Positions 12,151-26,312 of a stretch of 64,000 bases of DNA are shown piece after piece. Position 1 is the stretch's first letter, and each line of letters starts with the position of its first letter. The notes beneath the pieces are model-generated. The model was given only the letters and a program-made list of their open reading frames with translations. It had not been told where the DNA came from and did not search any database. A program made the position numbers and the translations under genes. Source of the DNA: Homarus americanus (Eukaryota > Arthropoda > Malacostraca > Decapoda > Nephropidae); NCBI RefSeq assembly GCF_018991925.1, contig NW_024726235.1, forward strand, positions 6,634,869 through 6,698,868. Reading direction: 5' to 3'.

Positions 12151-13626
12151 ATAAAATATTGCAAACACACTAGGTTGGTTCGTGTTGTGTCTCGTCATTT
12201 ATGGTGTGCCTCTAGACGACCTGCTAGACAAAGCCTTCCTAAGTGTTGGCCGACCCTGGGGGAACTCGTCTCGTCAACACCACCCCACACTGGACGGACC
12301 TGACACATTATGGTGCGGGTTCTGTGTTTCTTTTAACGATCCTATTATCAGATTTGTTCATAAAATACATCTATTTATTTCTTGGATATTTAGAGGTCTT
12401 AGTGAAGTTGTAATTAAGGATATTTAAAGAAACAGAATTCGGAGTCCGTGTTTTACCGGTGAGTGATTCATTTCTTGATGAAGCAATAGATACCTTTAGC
12501 AGTTATACGTGGCTGATAAATTGTAATTCTGTGAAATTTATTCAGTTTTGGCGTAAAGCTAAAATGATTCAATCCAAGACCAGCCAACTTAGAAAGTACA
12601 CAATACCTTTCCTGATTTATGACAGGTGTTGTTTGGTAACGGACCTGTGACGACGCCCGTTAATACATTATAACAACAACTAAACTTAAGATACACGAAA
12701 ACGGCGAACATATAAGTTTTTAAGATTTTTTATAGAATATTTATTGCGTGAATGTATTTTTAGTTAACATCGGAGCTGAAAAAAAATCCTCCGGAAGCAA
12801 TAAGGAAACATTGACAAAAACCTATCCCAATTAAATAAAAACTACCATAGGGTTGCTGTTAGGTGCAGTTGGTGAATGTTATGTACTGTACTATCATTAT
12901 GGGTTTGTCCATGTAACCACCGAAGCCATTTTTTTTTCACCGGATTTTATTCTATTATCTACAACAAACTTATCGGTTAAGATCCCGGAAGAAACCCCAG
13001 AAGAAAATAACCTGGTGACGACCGTCTCCTGTACTGTACTTTTATTGACCTTTGTTTACCTCACTGTAATATAATATTGTACGACATCGTATTGAAAAAT
13101 AATCCCCATGTTTCATATTTATTCCCAGACACTTATGTATACATGAGTTTATGTACTCGTATTACCACAAACTAACTGTCCATCACACTTGATAGCATAT
13201 AAGTAAAATGTTCAGTAAGTCGTGATGCAACAGTTAAGGTGAATATACCATTCATGGGGGAGGTAATGGCGTGTGAACTGTGTGGTAAGGTAGTGGTGAT
13301 GTAAGGTGAGGCTCACCTCACTTGACGCCACAGTCACCACGCCGTCACGGCCATGATGGACTGGGGAATAATACGACACTAATTTGAAATGTGCTTCAGT
13401 ACCTTGGTTCGAGCCTTGTGACGTCAGTCGGGTCCAGTGAGTCGAGGGGGAACGACTCTAAATTGCCACCCACGAATAATCGCGAGTTTTATATAATCGA
13501 ACCCGAGAGCTCCTCTGAATGCAACATAATTCTAGCGTAAATAAAATGAGATCTTTAAAATTCCACAGCACGTAATGACGCGGAGAACTGGTTATAACAA
13601 CCTACCATAATTGGCCGCCTGTGTTG
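12151..13626. other. Non-coding sequence, nothing recognised
   Basis: AT-rich sequence with three small plus-strand open frames (12182-12427, 12459-12650, 12853-13074) that lack recognisable domains and appear ordinary. Confidence 0.45.
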
Positions 13627-13645
13627 TGTTGTTGTTGTTGTTGTA
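13627..13645. repeat. Short (GTT)n tract
   Basis: Six GTT trinucleotides. Confidence 0.85.
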
Positions 13646-13915
13646 GGTGAGTTTTAGCGTGTGACTATAATTAAGGAAGACAGGAAATTAGTAATCAAAG
13701 GGTTGTTATAGAATACCTTCAACTAAACTAATGTATCAAAGGAAGACGTGAAAGAAAGAATGGCCATTAAAATTGGAAGCCAAGTTCAGCCCAGTGTTTA
13801 GGCCTGGTAGGTGGGGCCATATTACACAGGTTAAGTGTGAGTATTACAATGATCCAGGTGTTAGCTGTGTTGACTCACTGTTGACCTCACTACCTCAACT
13901 CCAGCCTCTCTGGTC
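13646..13915. other. Spacer, nothing recognised
   Basis: Ordinary sequence leading into the CCTATCCCAC repeat. Confidence 0.5.
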
Positions 13916-14312
13916 ACGCACCTCCACCGTCTCCCTATCCCATCCATACCTCCCTATCCCACCTCCGTCTCCCTATACCACTCATGCCATCCTATCCCAC
14001 TTCCGTCTCCCTATCCCAACTCCACCTCCTTATCTCACCCATACTTTCCTATCCCATCCCGCTTCCCTGTCCCACCTCCGTCTTCCTATCCCACCAATAC
14101 CTTCCTATCCCACCCATACCATCCTATTCCACCTCCACCTGCCTATCCCACCTCCGTCTCCATATCCCACCCATACCTTCCTATCCCACCAATATCTTCC
14201 TACCCCACCCATACCATCCTATTCCACCTCCACCTCCTTATCCCACCCATACCTCCCTATCCCACCCACACCTCCGTCTCCCACCCCGCCTCCTAATCAC
14301 ACCCTCACCTCC
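13916..14312. repeat. Minisatellite of CCTATCCCAC units
   Basis: Alternating words CCTATCCCACCTCCGTCTC and CCTATCCCACCCATACCTT, so the basic unit is about 18 bp with two main variants. Two plus-strand frames read Pro/Ser/Tyr-rich repeats, which I treat as artefacts. Confidence 0.88.
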
Positions 14313-15068
14313 TCAATTTACAACATATTTTTCATCATCTTCATTACCCGAGCTTGTTATGTATGTGACGAGAGATTGGTATATAAGCCCCTCTGAACCT
14401 ACAGCAGTTTTAGACTCCCTACAGATCAAGTCATTACAGTACATTTATATTTAGCTTGAGGATTATTTCAGTGATTGTACAAGATAGTCTCCAAAACCTG
14501 ACAGTGGTTGAGTGAGAGAGAGAGCGAGGTGGTGTGAGAGGTGGTCCAGCCAGCCCTCTCTGTCTCTCCTGCGTGGGGCTGTCTGGCTACACTTGTTTGT
14601 TGCGTCTCTTTCTCCCATGGTAAAGTCTTGGTTACCGTGTGTGCTTCGTCTCCTTGCTTTACTGTGCTGATATAGATGGAAATCGATCGTGACAGTGAGG
14701 CTTTGCGCACATCTATGGAGTTTTATATATATCTAACAAGTGGTTGTTATTGTTATTGTTGAATTTTGAAAGAGGTTTATTAATTAAATTTATATCGTCC
14801 CCTGTAACAAAACGCAGATGAGTAATATAGTATATATGTTATGACAGGTTCACTAACAACGATCACTGGTACCGACTGTAAAGTTATGTGTGTGGGGGTG
14901 AAGTACTGTGTGAGGTTGGATTAGATTTTACGGCTACCACTTATCTTCTTTAAATGTATTTTTTTCACCATGTTATAATTGTTTTAATTGGTGTCTGTTA
15001 GTTTCTCTTGTGTAGGTTGAGTGTTAGTGTGATGGTAGTTATTGTTTACACGCTGCTGGGGACTCATC
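14313..15068. other. Non-coding sequence upstream of a candidate first exon
   Basis: No coding evidence. A (GA) patch lies near 14512-14525. Confidence 0.4.
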
Positions 15069-15128
15069 ATGGCTGCGCCCTCCACGTCCCCACGACCATT
15101 CTCAGTATCAACAATTCCACACCATTTG
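15069..15128 (+). CDS. Candidate first coding exon, unknown product
   Basis: Seen: an ATG in good eukaryotic context (CATCATGG) opens a 20-codon frame, MAAPSTSPRPFSVSTIPHHL, which ends exactly at a consensus donor GTAAGT (15129-15134) in phase 0. The segment is GC-rich compared with its AT-rich surroundings. A phase-compatible exon-like segment lies at 24,057-24,125. Inferred: it could be the start of a host gene with a ~8.9-kb intron containing the 20/37-bp array. An overlapping frame from an ATG at about 15,032 would leave phase 1. I do not recognise the peptide; chance occurrence is quite possible. Confidence 0.3.
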
Positions 15129-15672
<544 letters not shown>

Positions 15673-17427
15673 AGTGTGCGTGTGTGTTTATAATACAAAG
15701 TTATAATTTTTCATCATAATTCTTGGTGTATTAAAGACACACACACACGTCAATGATTACAAATATTCATAAGAACTGTATTGGCATATAAGTTTTAAAG
15801 ATACTTACACAAAAATAAAACTGAGCAGTTTCGGGTTTATGAGAAATAAAATCTACAAGTAATCTTATTCAATGGTACTTGACATACTTCATGGATAAGT
15901 TAACTCGGGGAAAATTACATCAAAGGATTTTCCAGACGTCCCAAAAATACCTGATAAAATCAAATTAGTTTTGTTTACTTAATATTCCCAGAACAACGAG
16001 TCCACAGCTGGTGGACGACATGGAGGGAGAACCAAGTATTGTGAGAGACAACTCTGCCGGTCTGTACAGTTGCAAATGAGATGGTAAATTTATATTATAT
16101 AACCAATGCTTGACCTACCTCAGAGTGTAAGGTACTGTCCAGGGTGATACAGCGTGCGGTGATAAACCAACTGGACGCTCCTCAACGCTTTTAATCCATT
16201 TAAGGATCCATTTCATATTTCCATAATATAATGATGAAAGCAATATTCAACAAAATTGCCTTGCAATTGTTGTTTTTACATATATTGATCTTTCTAGTTT
16301 CACAATAGAAACATAAACCTCTGATATGAATATTCACCGTGCACACGAAAGTAAGCGATGTATCGCTGAACCTTAAGTATTGAGAATAATAGAAGTTGTT
16401 TTGCTTGGTATAGTTGCTTTAGTTAGTTTCGTATTTGAGAGCCCATTTTAACCCGTTTTCTGTGTTACCTCTCGAGCAGCCGCCGTGACACCGTCATCGT
16501 CTGGTCCGCCTCTGTCTTGATCGTCCAGCCCAAGCTAGCAGAAAAATGCGGATATATATATTTTACTGCGTGAGATTGTATCTGATGCCAACTCTGGCGA
16601 GGTCCACACGGCTGACCTTCCACAATAACCAGCACAATCGTTTATTTTTCTTACTAAGAATATTGTTGGAACATATGTGAGTGGGAGAGAAATACAGGGT
16701 TAGTAACCTTTACGAGAGACAGACAGAGACAGAGGTGAGGGGGAGGGTGTGAGAGCAGGAAGGTAGGTAGTAGTTGTAAGAGAAAGCAGGAGAGACCATA
16801 ACGGGTCATCAGCTGGATGTTAGGAGAGAAAGCGAGAGATAAGACGAGTAGATAAACAGACGTACAGAGAGGCAAGGAGGAGGAGGGCAGTAGCAGTGAT
16901 AGGGGAGAGCCTCGTGGGCCATAACAGGTCATCAACAAGAGGGTGGAGGCAGGTCTCATCAACGCCATAAACTCGCACACAACCTCCATCATAAACGACC
17001 CCCTAAGAGGCTCCTGCATTATAAAGCCGCGGGTCTTAACGGCTACTTTCCACCTTCAACCGAGTCCTTAGTATTGAATGAATATATCCGGAGATAATTT
17101 AACATCTCGGATGTCCTTGTGCTCGCCCGCCATCATCCACCTAACGATAGTGGTTTTGCGGGTCACTGGCCCCTCTTCTGACAGGTCCAGTTGGGGAAAG
17201 AAGGGAGGGAGTAATGACCGCTCTTCTGTGGTAGGAAGGAACGTGATGAACACTTGCCTGTGGTAGTGACCACTCCTCTCTGTGTGGTAGTGAGGAGGTT
17301 GTTGACCATTCTCCTGTGGAAGGAAAGAGGTTAATGACCCCTGTTCTTCGGTGAAAAAAGATTGTGGTTAACTACTGTTCTTATTCTGTGGTGGAAGAAG
17401 GTTAATGCCCGCTCCTTTGTGATAAAT
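15673..17427. other. Non-coding sequence, nothing recognised
   Basis: About 1.75 kb without a coding frame or repeat that I can name. A purine-rich patch with GAGAGACAGACAGAGACAG lies at about 16710-16735. Confidence 0.45.
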
Positions 17428-20400
17428 ATACTACCAACATCCTTCCAGCACTACCAACATCCTTCCAGCACTACCAACATCCTTTCAGCACTACCAACAT
17501 CCTTCCAGCACTACCAACATCATTCCAGCACTACCAACATCCTTCCAGCACTACCAACATCCTTCCAGCACTACCAACATCCTTCCAGCACTACCAACAT
17601 CCTTCCAGCACTACCAACATCCTTCCAGCACTACCAACATCCTTCCAGCACTACCAACATCATTCCAACACTACCAACATCCTTCCAGTACTACCAACAT
17701 CCTTCTGTTACTACCAACACCCTTTCAGTACTATCAACATCCTTCCAGCACTACCAACAACCTTCTAGTACTACCAACATCCTTTCAGCACTACCAACAT
17801 CCTTCTAACACTGCCAATATCCTTCCAGCACTACCAACATCCTTCCAGCATTACCAACATCCTTCTAGTACTACCAACATCCTTTCAGTACTATCAACAT
17901 CCTTCTAGTACTACCAACCTCCTTCTACTGCTACCAACATCCTTTCAGTACTATCAACATCCTTCTAGTACTACCAACATCCTTCCAGCACTACCAACAT
18001 CCTTCCAGCAGTACCAAAATCCTTCCAGTACTATCAACATCCTTCTAGTACTACCAACCTCCTTCTAGTACTACCAACATCCTTTCAGTACTATCAACAT
18101 CCTTCTAGTACTACCAACATCCTTCCAGGACTACCAACATCCTTCCAGCATTACCAACATCCTTCCAGCAGTACCAAAATCCTTCCAGTACTATCAACAT
18201 CCTTCTCATACTACCAACCTCCTTCCAGCAATACCAACATCCTTCCAGTACTATCAACATCCTTCTAGTACTACCAACATCCTTACAGCACTACCAACAT
18301 TCTTTCAGCACTACCAACATTCTTTCAGCACTACCAACATCCTCCCAGCACTACCAACATTCTTTCAGCACTACCAACATCCTCCCAGCACTACCAACAT
18401 CCTTCTAGCAATACCAACATCCTTCCAGCACTACTAACATCCTTCTAGCATTACCAACATCCTTTCAGTACTACCAACATCATCCTTCCAGCACTACCAA
18501 CATCCTTTGAGGACTACCAACATCCTTCTAGTACTACCAACATCCTTTCAGTACTATCAACATCCTTCCAGAACTAAAATCATCCTTCCAGTACTATCAA
18601 CATCCATCTAGTACTACCAACATCCTTCTATTACTACCAACATCCTTCTAGTACTACCAACATCCTTCTAGTACTACCAACATCCTTCTAGTACTACCAA
18701 CATCCTTCTAGTACTACCAACATCATTTCAGTACTATCAACAACCTTCCAGCACTACCAACATCATTCCAGCACTACCAACATCCTTCTAGTACTACCAA
18801 CATCCTTTCAGTACTATCAACATCCTTCCAGCACTACCAACATCCTTCCAGTACTATCAACATCCGTCTGGTACTACCAACATCATTCTAGTACTACTAA
18901 CATACTTTCAGCACTACCACCATCCTTACAACACTACCAACATCCTTCCAATACTAAAAACATCCTTCCAACACTACCAACATCTTTCCAGCGCTACCAA
19001 CATCCTTCCAGTACTATGAACATCCTTCTAGTACTACCAACATCCTTTTAGTACTACCAACATCCTTTCAGTACTACCAACAACCTTCCAGCGCTACCAA
19101 CATCCTTCTAGTACTACCAACATCCATCCAGTACTATCAACATCCGTCTAGTACTACCAACATCATTCTAGTACTACTAACATTCTTTCAGCACTACCAA
19201 CATCCTTCTAGTACTACCAACATCCTTGCAGCACTACCAACATCTTTCCAGCACTACCAACATCTTTCCAGCGCTACCAACATCCTTCCAGCACTACCAA
19301 CATCTTTCCAGCTACCAACATCCTTCCAGCGCTACCAACATCCTTCCAGCACTACCAACATCCTTCCAGCACTACCAACATCCTTCCAGCACTACCAACA
19401 TCTTTCCAGCGCTACCAACATCCTTCCAGCGCTACCAACATCTTTCCAGCGCTACCAACATCCTTCCAGCACTACCAACATCCTTCTAGTACTACCAACA
19501 TCCTTCCAGCATACCCAACATCCTTCCAGTACTATCAACATCCTTCTAGTACTACCAACATCATTCTAGCACTACCAAAATTCTTTCAGCACTACCAACA
19601 TCCTCCCATCCTTCCAGCACTTCCAACATCCTTGTAACATTACCAACATCCTTCTAGCAATACCAACATCCTTCCAGCACTACCAACATCCTTCTCGTAC
19701 TACCAACATCCTTCCAGTACTATCAACATCCTTTTAGTACTACCAACATCCTTCTAGTACTACCAACATCCTTCCAGCACTACCAACATCCTTGTAACAT
19801 TACCAACATCCTTCTAGCAATACCAACATCCTTCCAGCACTACCAACATCCTTCTCGTACTACCAACATCCTTCCAGTACTATCAACATCCTTCTAGTAC
19901 TACCAACATCATTCTAGCACTACCAAAATTCTTTCAGAACTACCAACATCCTTCTCGTACTACCAACATCCTTCCAGTACTATCAACATCCTTTTAGTAC
20001 TACCAACATCATTCTAGTACTACCAACATCATTCTAGCACTACCAAAATTCTTTCAGCACTACCAACATCCTTCCAGTACTATCAACATCCTTCTAGTAC
20101 TACCAACATCGGTCTAGCACTACCAAAATTCTTTCAGCACTACCAACATACTTCCATTACTATCAACATCCTTCTAGTACTACCAACATCATTCTAGCAC
20201 TACCAAAATTCTTTCAGCACTACCAACATCTTTCCAGTACTATCAACATCCTTCTAGTACTACCAACATCCTTCTAGTACTACCAACATCCTTCCAGCAC
20301 TACCAACATCCTTGTAACATTACCAACATCCTTCTAGCAATACCAACATCCTTCCAGTACTATCAACATCCTTCTAGTACTACCAACATCATTCTAGCAC

Positions 20401-22493
20401 TACCAAAATTCTTCCAGCACTACCAACATCCTTCTCGTACTACCAACATCCTTCCAGCACTACCAACATCCTTCTCGTACTACCAACATCCTTCCAGCAC
20501 TACCAACATCCTTCTCGTACTACCAACATCCTTCCAGTACTATCAACATCCTTCTAGTACTACCACCATCATTCTAGCACTACCAAAATTCTTTCAGCAC
20601 CACCAACATCCTTCCAGTACTATCCTTCTAGTACTACCAACATCATTCTAGCACTACCAAAATTCTTTCAGCACTACCAACATCCTCCCAGCAATACCGA
20701 CATCCTTCCAGCACTACCAGCATCCTTCTCGTACTACCAACATCCTTCCAGTACTATCAACATCCTTCTAGTACTACCAACATCCTCTAGTCAGCACTAC
20801 CAACATCCTCCCAGCAATACTGACATCCTTCCAGCACTACCAGCATCCTCTCGTACTACCAATCCTTCCAGTACTATCAACATCCTTCTAGTACTACCAA
20901 CATCCTCTAGTACCGCCAACATCCTTCCAGCACTACCAACATCCTTGTAACATTACCAACATCCTTCCAGCACCACCAACATCCCTCCCAGCAATACTCA
21001 ACATCCTTCCAGCACTACCAACATCCTCTTCCGTACTACCAACATCCTCCAGTACTACCAACATCCTTCCAGCGCTACCAACAACATCCTTCCAGCACTA
21101 CCAACATCCTCGTATCATTACCAACATCCTTCCAGTACTACCAAATCATCCTTCCAAAGTACGCCCAACATCCTTCCAGCACTACCAACATCCTTGTATC
21201 ATTACCAACATCCTTCCAGTACTACCAACATCCTCCAGTACTACCAACATCCTTGTATCATTATTACCAACATCCTTCTAGCAATACCAACATCCTTCCA
21301 GTACTACCAACATCCTTCCAGTACTATCAACATCCTTCCAGTACTACCATCTTCATTCTAGCACTACCAACATCCTTCCATCAATATCCCTTCCAGTACT
21401 ACCAACATCCTTCCAGCACTACCAACAGCATTGTATCATTACCAACATCCTTCTAGCAATACCAACATCCTTCCAGTACTACCAACATCCTTCCAGTACT
21501 ACCACCAACATCCTTCCAGTACTACCAACGTCCTTCCAGTACTACCAACATCCTTCCAGCACTACCAACATCCTTGTATCATTGCCAACATCCTTCTAGC
21601 AATACCAACATCCTTCCAGTACTACCAACATCCTTCCAGTACTACCAACATCCTTCCAGTACTACCAACATCCTTCCAGTACTACCATCATCATTTTAGC
21701 ACTACCAACATCCTTCCAGTACTACCAACATCCTTCTAGTGTTACCAACAACATTCTAGTACTACCAACATCCTTTCAGCACTACCAACATCCTTCTAGT
21801 ACTACCAACATCCTTCTAGTACTACCAACACCCTTTCAGTACTACCAACATCCTTCCAGCACTACCAACATCCTTCCAGTACTATAACATCCTCCTATTA
21901 CTACCAACATCCTTTCAGCACTACCAACATCCTTCCAGTACTATCAACATCCTTCCAGTACTACCATCATCATTCTTGCACTACCAACATCCTTCCAGTA
22001 CTACCAACATCCTTCCAGTACTACCAACATCCTTCCAGTACTACCAACATCCTTCTCGTACTACCAACATCCTTCTTTTGCTACCAACATCCTTCTATTA
22101 CTACCAACATCCTTCCAGCACTACCAACATCCTTCCAACACTACAAACATCCTTCCATCACGACCAACATCCTCCAACACTACCAACACCCTTCCACCAC
22201 TACCAACATCCTTCCAACACTACCACCATCCTTCCAGCACTGCAAACATCCTTCCAACACTACCAAGATCCTTCTAGCACTACCAATATCCTTCCAACAC
22301 TACCAACATCCTTCCACCACTACCAACATCCTTCCAACACTACCAACATCATTCCAGCACTACCACCATCCTTCCAACACTACCAACATCCTTCCAGTAC
22401 TATCACCATCCTTCCAACTCTACCAACATCATCCTAGCTTTACAAACATTCCTTCATCACTACCAACATCCTTTCATCATTACCACCGTTATC
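17428..22493. repeat. 20-bp minisatellite, ~250 copies
   Basis: About 5 kb of units matching CTACCAACATCCTTCCAGCA. The 20-bp period is regular over the first kilobase and shifts only with small indels afterwards. Common variants have CTAGTA, TCAGTA or AACACT in the final third and TATCAACATC in the first. Some higher-order patterns recur, for example the block near 19,640-19,760 is nearly repeated at 19,800-19,900. Three units (60 bp) read as 20 residues, giving Pro/Ser/His/Gln-rich open frames that are repeat artefacts. Confidence 0.97.
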
Positions 22494-23360
22494 CTACAAC
22501 ACTCAACACCTCTGCCAACATCACCACGCCCTCCAACACTCAACACCTCTGCCAACATCACCACGCCCTCCAACACTCAACACCTCTGCCAACATCACCA
22601 CGCCCTCCAACACTCAACACCTCTGCCAACATCACCACGCCCTCCAACACTCAACACTCCTGCTAACACACGACATGCCCTCCAACACTCCAACACCTCT
22701 ACATCACCACGCCCTCCAACACCAACACCTCTGTTAACATCACCACGCCCTCCAACACTCCAACACCTCCCCAACACTGCCCACGCCCCTCCAACACTCA
22801 ACACCTCTCAACATCACCACGCCTCCAACACTCAACACCTCTGTTAACATCACTTCCACGCCTCCAACACTCAACAACTCTGCCATCATCACCAGCCCTC
22901 CAGCACCTCACCACTCCTGCCAACATCACCTTCCACGCCCTCCAACACTCCAACAACACCTCTGCTAACATCACCACGCCCTCCACCACTCAACACCTCT
23001 AACACTCACCACGCCCTCCAGCACTGAACACCTCTACACATCACCTGCCCTCCAGCACTCCAACAACCCTCTACATCACCACGCCCTCCAACACCTGCAC
23101 ACATCACCACGCCTCCAACACTCAACACTCCACATCATCACCCACGCCCTCCAACACCTTCCAACACCTTGCCACTCACCACCCTCCAGCACTACCACCT
23201 CTGCCAACATCACCACGCCCTCCAGCACTGAACATCTCTGTTAACATCACCACGCCTTCCAGCACTCAACACCTCTGCCAACATCACTACGCCCTCCAGC
23301 ACTCAACACCTCTGCCAACATCACCACGCCCTCCAACACTAAACATCGCTGTCAACATCC
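22494..23360. repeat. 37-bp minisatellite derived from the 20-bp unit
   Basis: Units of 37 bp made of CTGCCAACATC, ACCACGC, CCTCCAACA (or CCTCCAGCA) and CTCAACACCT. The first and third pieces match the two halves of the neighbouring 20-bp unit, with 7-bp and 10-bp insertions between them. Perfect copies sit at 22,500-22,650; copies further right lose pieces and drift. Confidence 0.92.
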
Positions 23361-23569
23361 GGTGGCTGCATGACCTTGCTCTGATGGTCTGCTTGTAAAC
23401 ACCCGAGCTCTTGTTTACTGACCAAATCCTGTTCTCTGCGGTCCTCAGTGATGCTTGTGTAGTGCGGTGTGGGAGAGGGGGGGGTGGTCGTGCTGGATAT
23501 TATGTAATAATAATAAGGATCTCCTGAAGATTAAGACCCCCGATTTCACTTGATGATTAAAGACCATAA

Positions 23570-23673
23570 ACCTAACCTAACCTAACCTCACCTTACCTAA
23601 CCTAACCTCACCTAACCTAACCTCACCTTACCTAACCTAACCTTACCTTACCTTACCTTACCTTACCTTACCT
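23570..23673. repeat. CCTAA/CCTTA pentamer repeat
   Basis: A second, shorter TTAGG-like block: CCTAA pentamers interspersed with CCTCA, then a run of CCTTA pentamers. Same telomere-like chemistry as the 11.75-kb block but a different variant pattern. Confidence 0.88.
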
Positions 23674-23767
23674 CCAGGTAGCATTGGAGTGTTTAATCAT
23701 CAGGTGGAATAAGTGGGTGCTCGAAACCTTCATGAAACCCATAAAATCTACATAAAATCAGGATATT

Positions 23768-23795
23768 ATGTAATAATAATAATAATAATAATAAC

Positions 23796-23830
<35 letters not shown>

Positions 23831-23831
23831 G
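23768..23831. repeat. (AAT)n microsatellite
   Basis: About 21 AAT units with one AAC interruption near 23,793. Confidence 0.95.
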
Positions 23832-24056
23832 TGGGTACATATACCATTGTATCCCAAAGTACAAAAATTTAAGTAAATCACCAAAGACATGACAATACGG
23901 CATATCCTTGGACGTGAGTGTAGTACTGTACATGTTGTATGGTAAAGATGTGACAGTGAATAAAACGTCGTGGGAATTATCACTGGTTCACATGGGGACG
24001 TAATACACAGCGTTTATTTCTTGTTATGTGCTTAATCGCCATGTTTACTTTCGCAG

Positions 24057-24125
24057 CTTGTTCCCTGCGTGCCAGCCGGAAGACGAGTTACGGCCTCTAA
24101 GAGCGGAGGATCTTTCCATCTTGCG
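24057..24125 (+). CDS. Candidate internal coding exon, unknown product
   Basis: Seen: an acceptor-like TTTACTTTCGCAG ends at 24056, and a strong donor GTGAGTAC begins at 24126. The 69 bp between them are open in two frames and richer in CpG than the neighbourhood. In phase 0, matching the candidate exon at 15,069-15,128, it starts LVPCVPAGRRVTASKSGG. The +1 frame starts LFPACQPEDELRPLRAEDLS and looks at least as protein-like. Product unknown. The choice of frame and the link to the upstream exon are inference. Confidence 0.33.
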
Positions 24126-24613
24126 GTGAGTACAAACTACTTAATTGTATATTATACTGTAATAAAATAACAGTGTGTGTGTGGTGGCGCTCGACGTGGG
24201 AGGCCAGTCAGTGGTGGCGGGCAGCAGCTACACCACCACCACCCACCCACCGCCGGGATATACCAAGTTAACCGTGAAATCGGGTTATCCGTGATCATGG
24301 CCCGTCTTTCAATCACGGATAACTGGGTGAGTCCTGTAAAGAACTTTTGAGTGACGGAAGTTAAGTGTTTGAATGAAAGTTATGGAGAGTTACAGGAGGT
24401 GTCGGTGATGAGGGCTAGGTGAGCGCTGCTCTACCAAACCCGTGCATTAGTCTTTCACCTGGCGCCTGTAAGTGTAATGTTTGGTGACCACTCTGGTAAC
24501 TTGTATCATCATTTAGCTACTAAATAAATTCCGTTCTGTAGCCTTTACATCCTTTTAGTCTGTTGTTGTGTGAGACTTGGACGATATACAGGTGCCACAC
24601 TGTACAGTATGTA
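24126..24613. other. Non-coding sequence, nothing recognised
   Basis: Follows the candidate donor. Contains a short CCACCACCACCCACCCACC patch near 24,230. Confidence 0.4.
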
Positions 24614-24646
24614 GTCACAGTTGGTACAGTATATACCAACTGTGAC
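24614..24646. repeat. 13-bp perfect hairpin with 7-nt loop
   Basis: Left arm GTCACAGTTGGTA (24614-24626) and right arm TACCAACTGTGAC (24634-24646) are exact reverse complements around the loop CAGTATA. Confidence 0.85.
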
Positions 24647-25746
24647 CTTATATACCACATGCTGCACGTACAGTGTGACTAATTTATCACTTGAGAACCT
24701 CTACTGTACATTGTTCTAGCTATCCTATACTAGTCAGGTGTTTAACACAGTCAGTCCATCTAGTATTAAGTTGGTATTTCTCCCATGGCTCGAGGGGTTG
24801 GAAACCATATTTACTGATTTGATCTCTTTAAGTTCTACAAGGGTTTCATAAATATACTGTATACCAGTGACTAATGAAAACAGGATCTACAAATTTTATG
24901 GAGTCGGATACATCCTGGGAAGTTAATTAGTTATTATCAGAAAAAATACCTGGTGCCAGTCGGGTGCCCTGTGGCACTACATGAGTAACGTAGTCTCCAG
25001 TTGACAACACATTCGAATACTTGACCTTATGGCGGCGATCTGAGAGAAAATTTGAATGATAGGGAGTTATGATGGGCGACACCCCAGTAAATACAGTAAC
25101 TGACGGCCGATGATATTATGCACATAATCGAATATTTTTTTTATACTCAGTGAGGAACATGGCGGTGACGTGATTCACTGCCTCTACAGGTTTCGTCTAA
25201 GATGTAGATAAGGCAGTGTACCATTAAACATTCTCTCGTGTTGCCGTACTAGAAGCTGTCAAACTTTGTTTGATATCGTGGAATATTCAACTATAGCTTG
25301 GTGTATCAGTCTGAGTAATTCTTGAAGATGGACTCATGGGCGGTGTTCTGAAAAACTGAAATCTTAAAAAAAAATAAATAAAATTATGAGTATTCTCTTC
25401 ATCACCTTTTTGTCAAATATTTCCTAATAAATGTAAGAGAACTACAACATTTTCTGGAGGAGGTTTTAACGCTCCTCAACATATTTTTTTTTTTAATTTA
25501 GCAACGTTATTGACAAAGCTTGGAGTACAGTTTGCCTATTCTGAGTAATTCAGTCAGGTCTTGACATTGAGGGTGCGATCAGTTCTCACTGCCATGCAGG
25601 ACAGAGATTCAAACACAAAGAGGATAATAGTACAGGTCATATTCATTAATAGTATAGGTAATTTTCATGAGAAGGCTATCACTGTTCACTACCACACAGG
25701 ACAGTGGTTCATATACAGTATAAGTCATATTCTAATTGAGGACTAA
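24647..25746. other. Non-coding sequence, nothing recognised
   Basis: AT-rich sequence. Its right part may include the 3' untranslated end of the LINE fragment that follows, but I see no boundary. Confidence 0.4.
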
Positions 25747-26312
25747 TCAGTGTGGGCTTGCAAATTTAGGATACACCGCAAGAATGTCCTCAAGCACCCC
25801 TGATTCATTGTAGTAATTACAAAGTTCATGATACAATAAGCCAGGTTGCCAGAAGTCTTTGACAGTGTCAAATTCAATAATATAGTGTTCAAGTGTATGC
25901 TTTAAAGGTTTATCACAAAGTTTACATGTTGAGTGTTCCGGTATGGGTACAGCGTCACTAACCTGCCAGATGTGTCTGTATCCTAGCCTAATTCTGGCCA
26001 CGACTACTTCACATTGTCTGGTTGTGTCCTTATGCTGGCCATACCGGTAGCTCTTGTCACAAAGTTTGTCATATTTACTAATGCTACAACGTCAGGTCTC
26101 TTCATTGCTCAATTCTTCTAGATCAGAGTTCATGATTTTGATTTGTATGTTTTTAAGTACAGCATTGGACATGCCAAGGTCCTGGTCTACATTTTCTTTC
26201 TTAATGCCTCATTGGCCAGTTTATCAACACGGTCATGACTCCTAATTCCATCACGGGAGGAATTCACAGAAATTCAAAACGAAAGTTGTTCTCCCTAGCA
26301 GTTATGGATAGA
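25747..26312 (-). mobile_element. LINE 3' fragment (RNase H end and C-terminal tail)
   Basis: Read on the minus strand. From right to left there is an RNase H-like end (RFEFL, a stop where Trp is expected, then in the next frame SRDGIRSHDRVDKLANEAL, resembling the HxGIxGNExADxLA motif of LINE RNase H domains). Next come a linker with KENVDQDLGMSNAVLKNIQ and a tail ARIRLGYRHIWQ followed by CKLCDKPLKHTLEHYIIEF. The tail matches the R-x-R-x-GH / C-x2-C / H-x-L-x-H pattern at the end of many LINE ORF2 proteins. Several frameshifts and stops make it dead. It belongs to the same family as the fragment at 32.4-33.2 kb. Confidence 0.75.

Noticed and set aside
17362..22437. Ser/His/Gln-rich repeat proteins in the 20-bp array
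   Set aside because: Three 20-bp units make 60 bp, so frames continue until an indel. No start or splice support.
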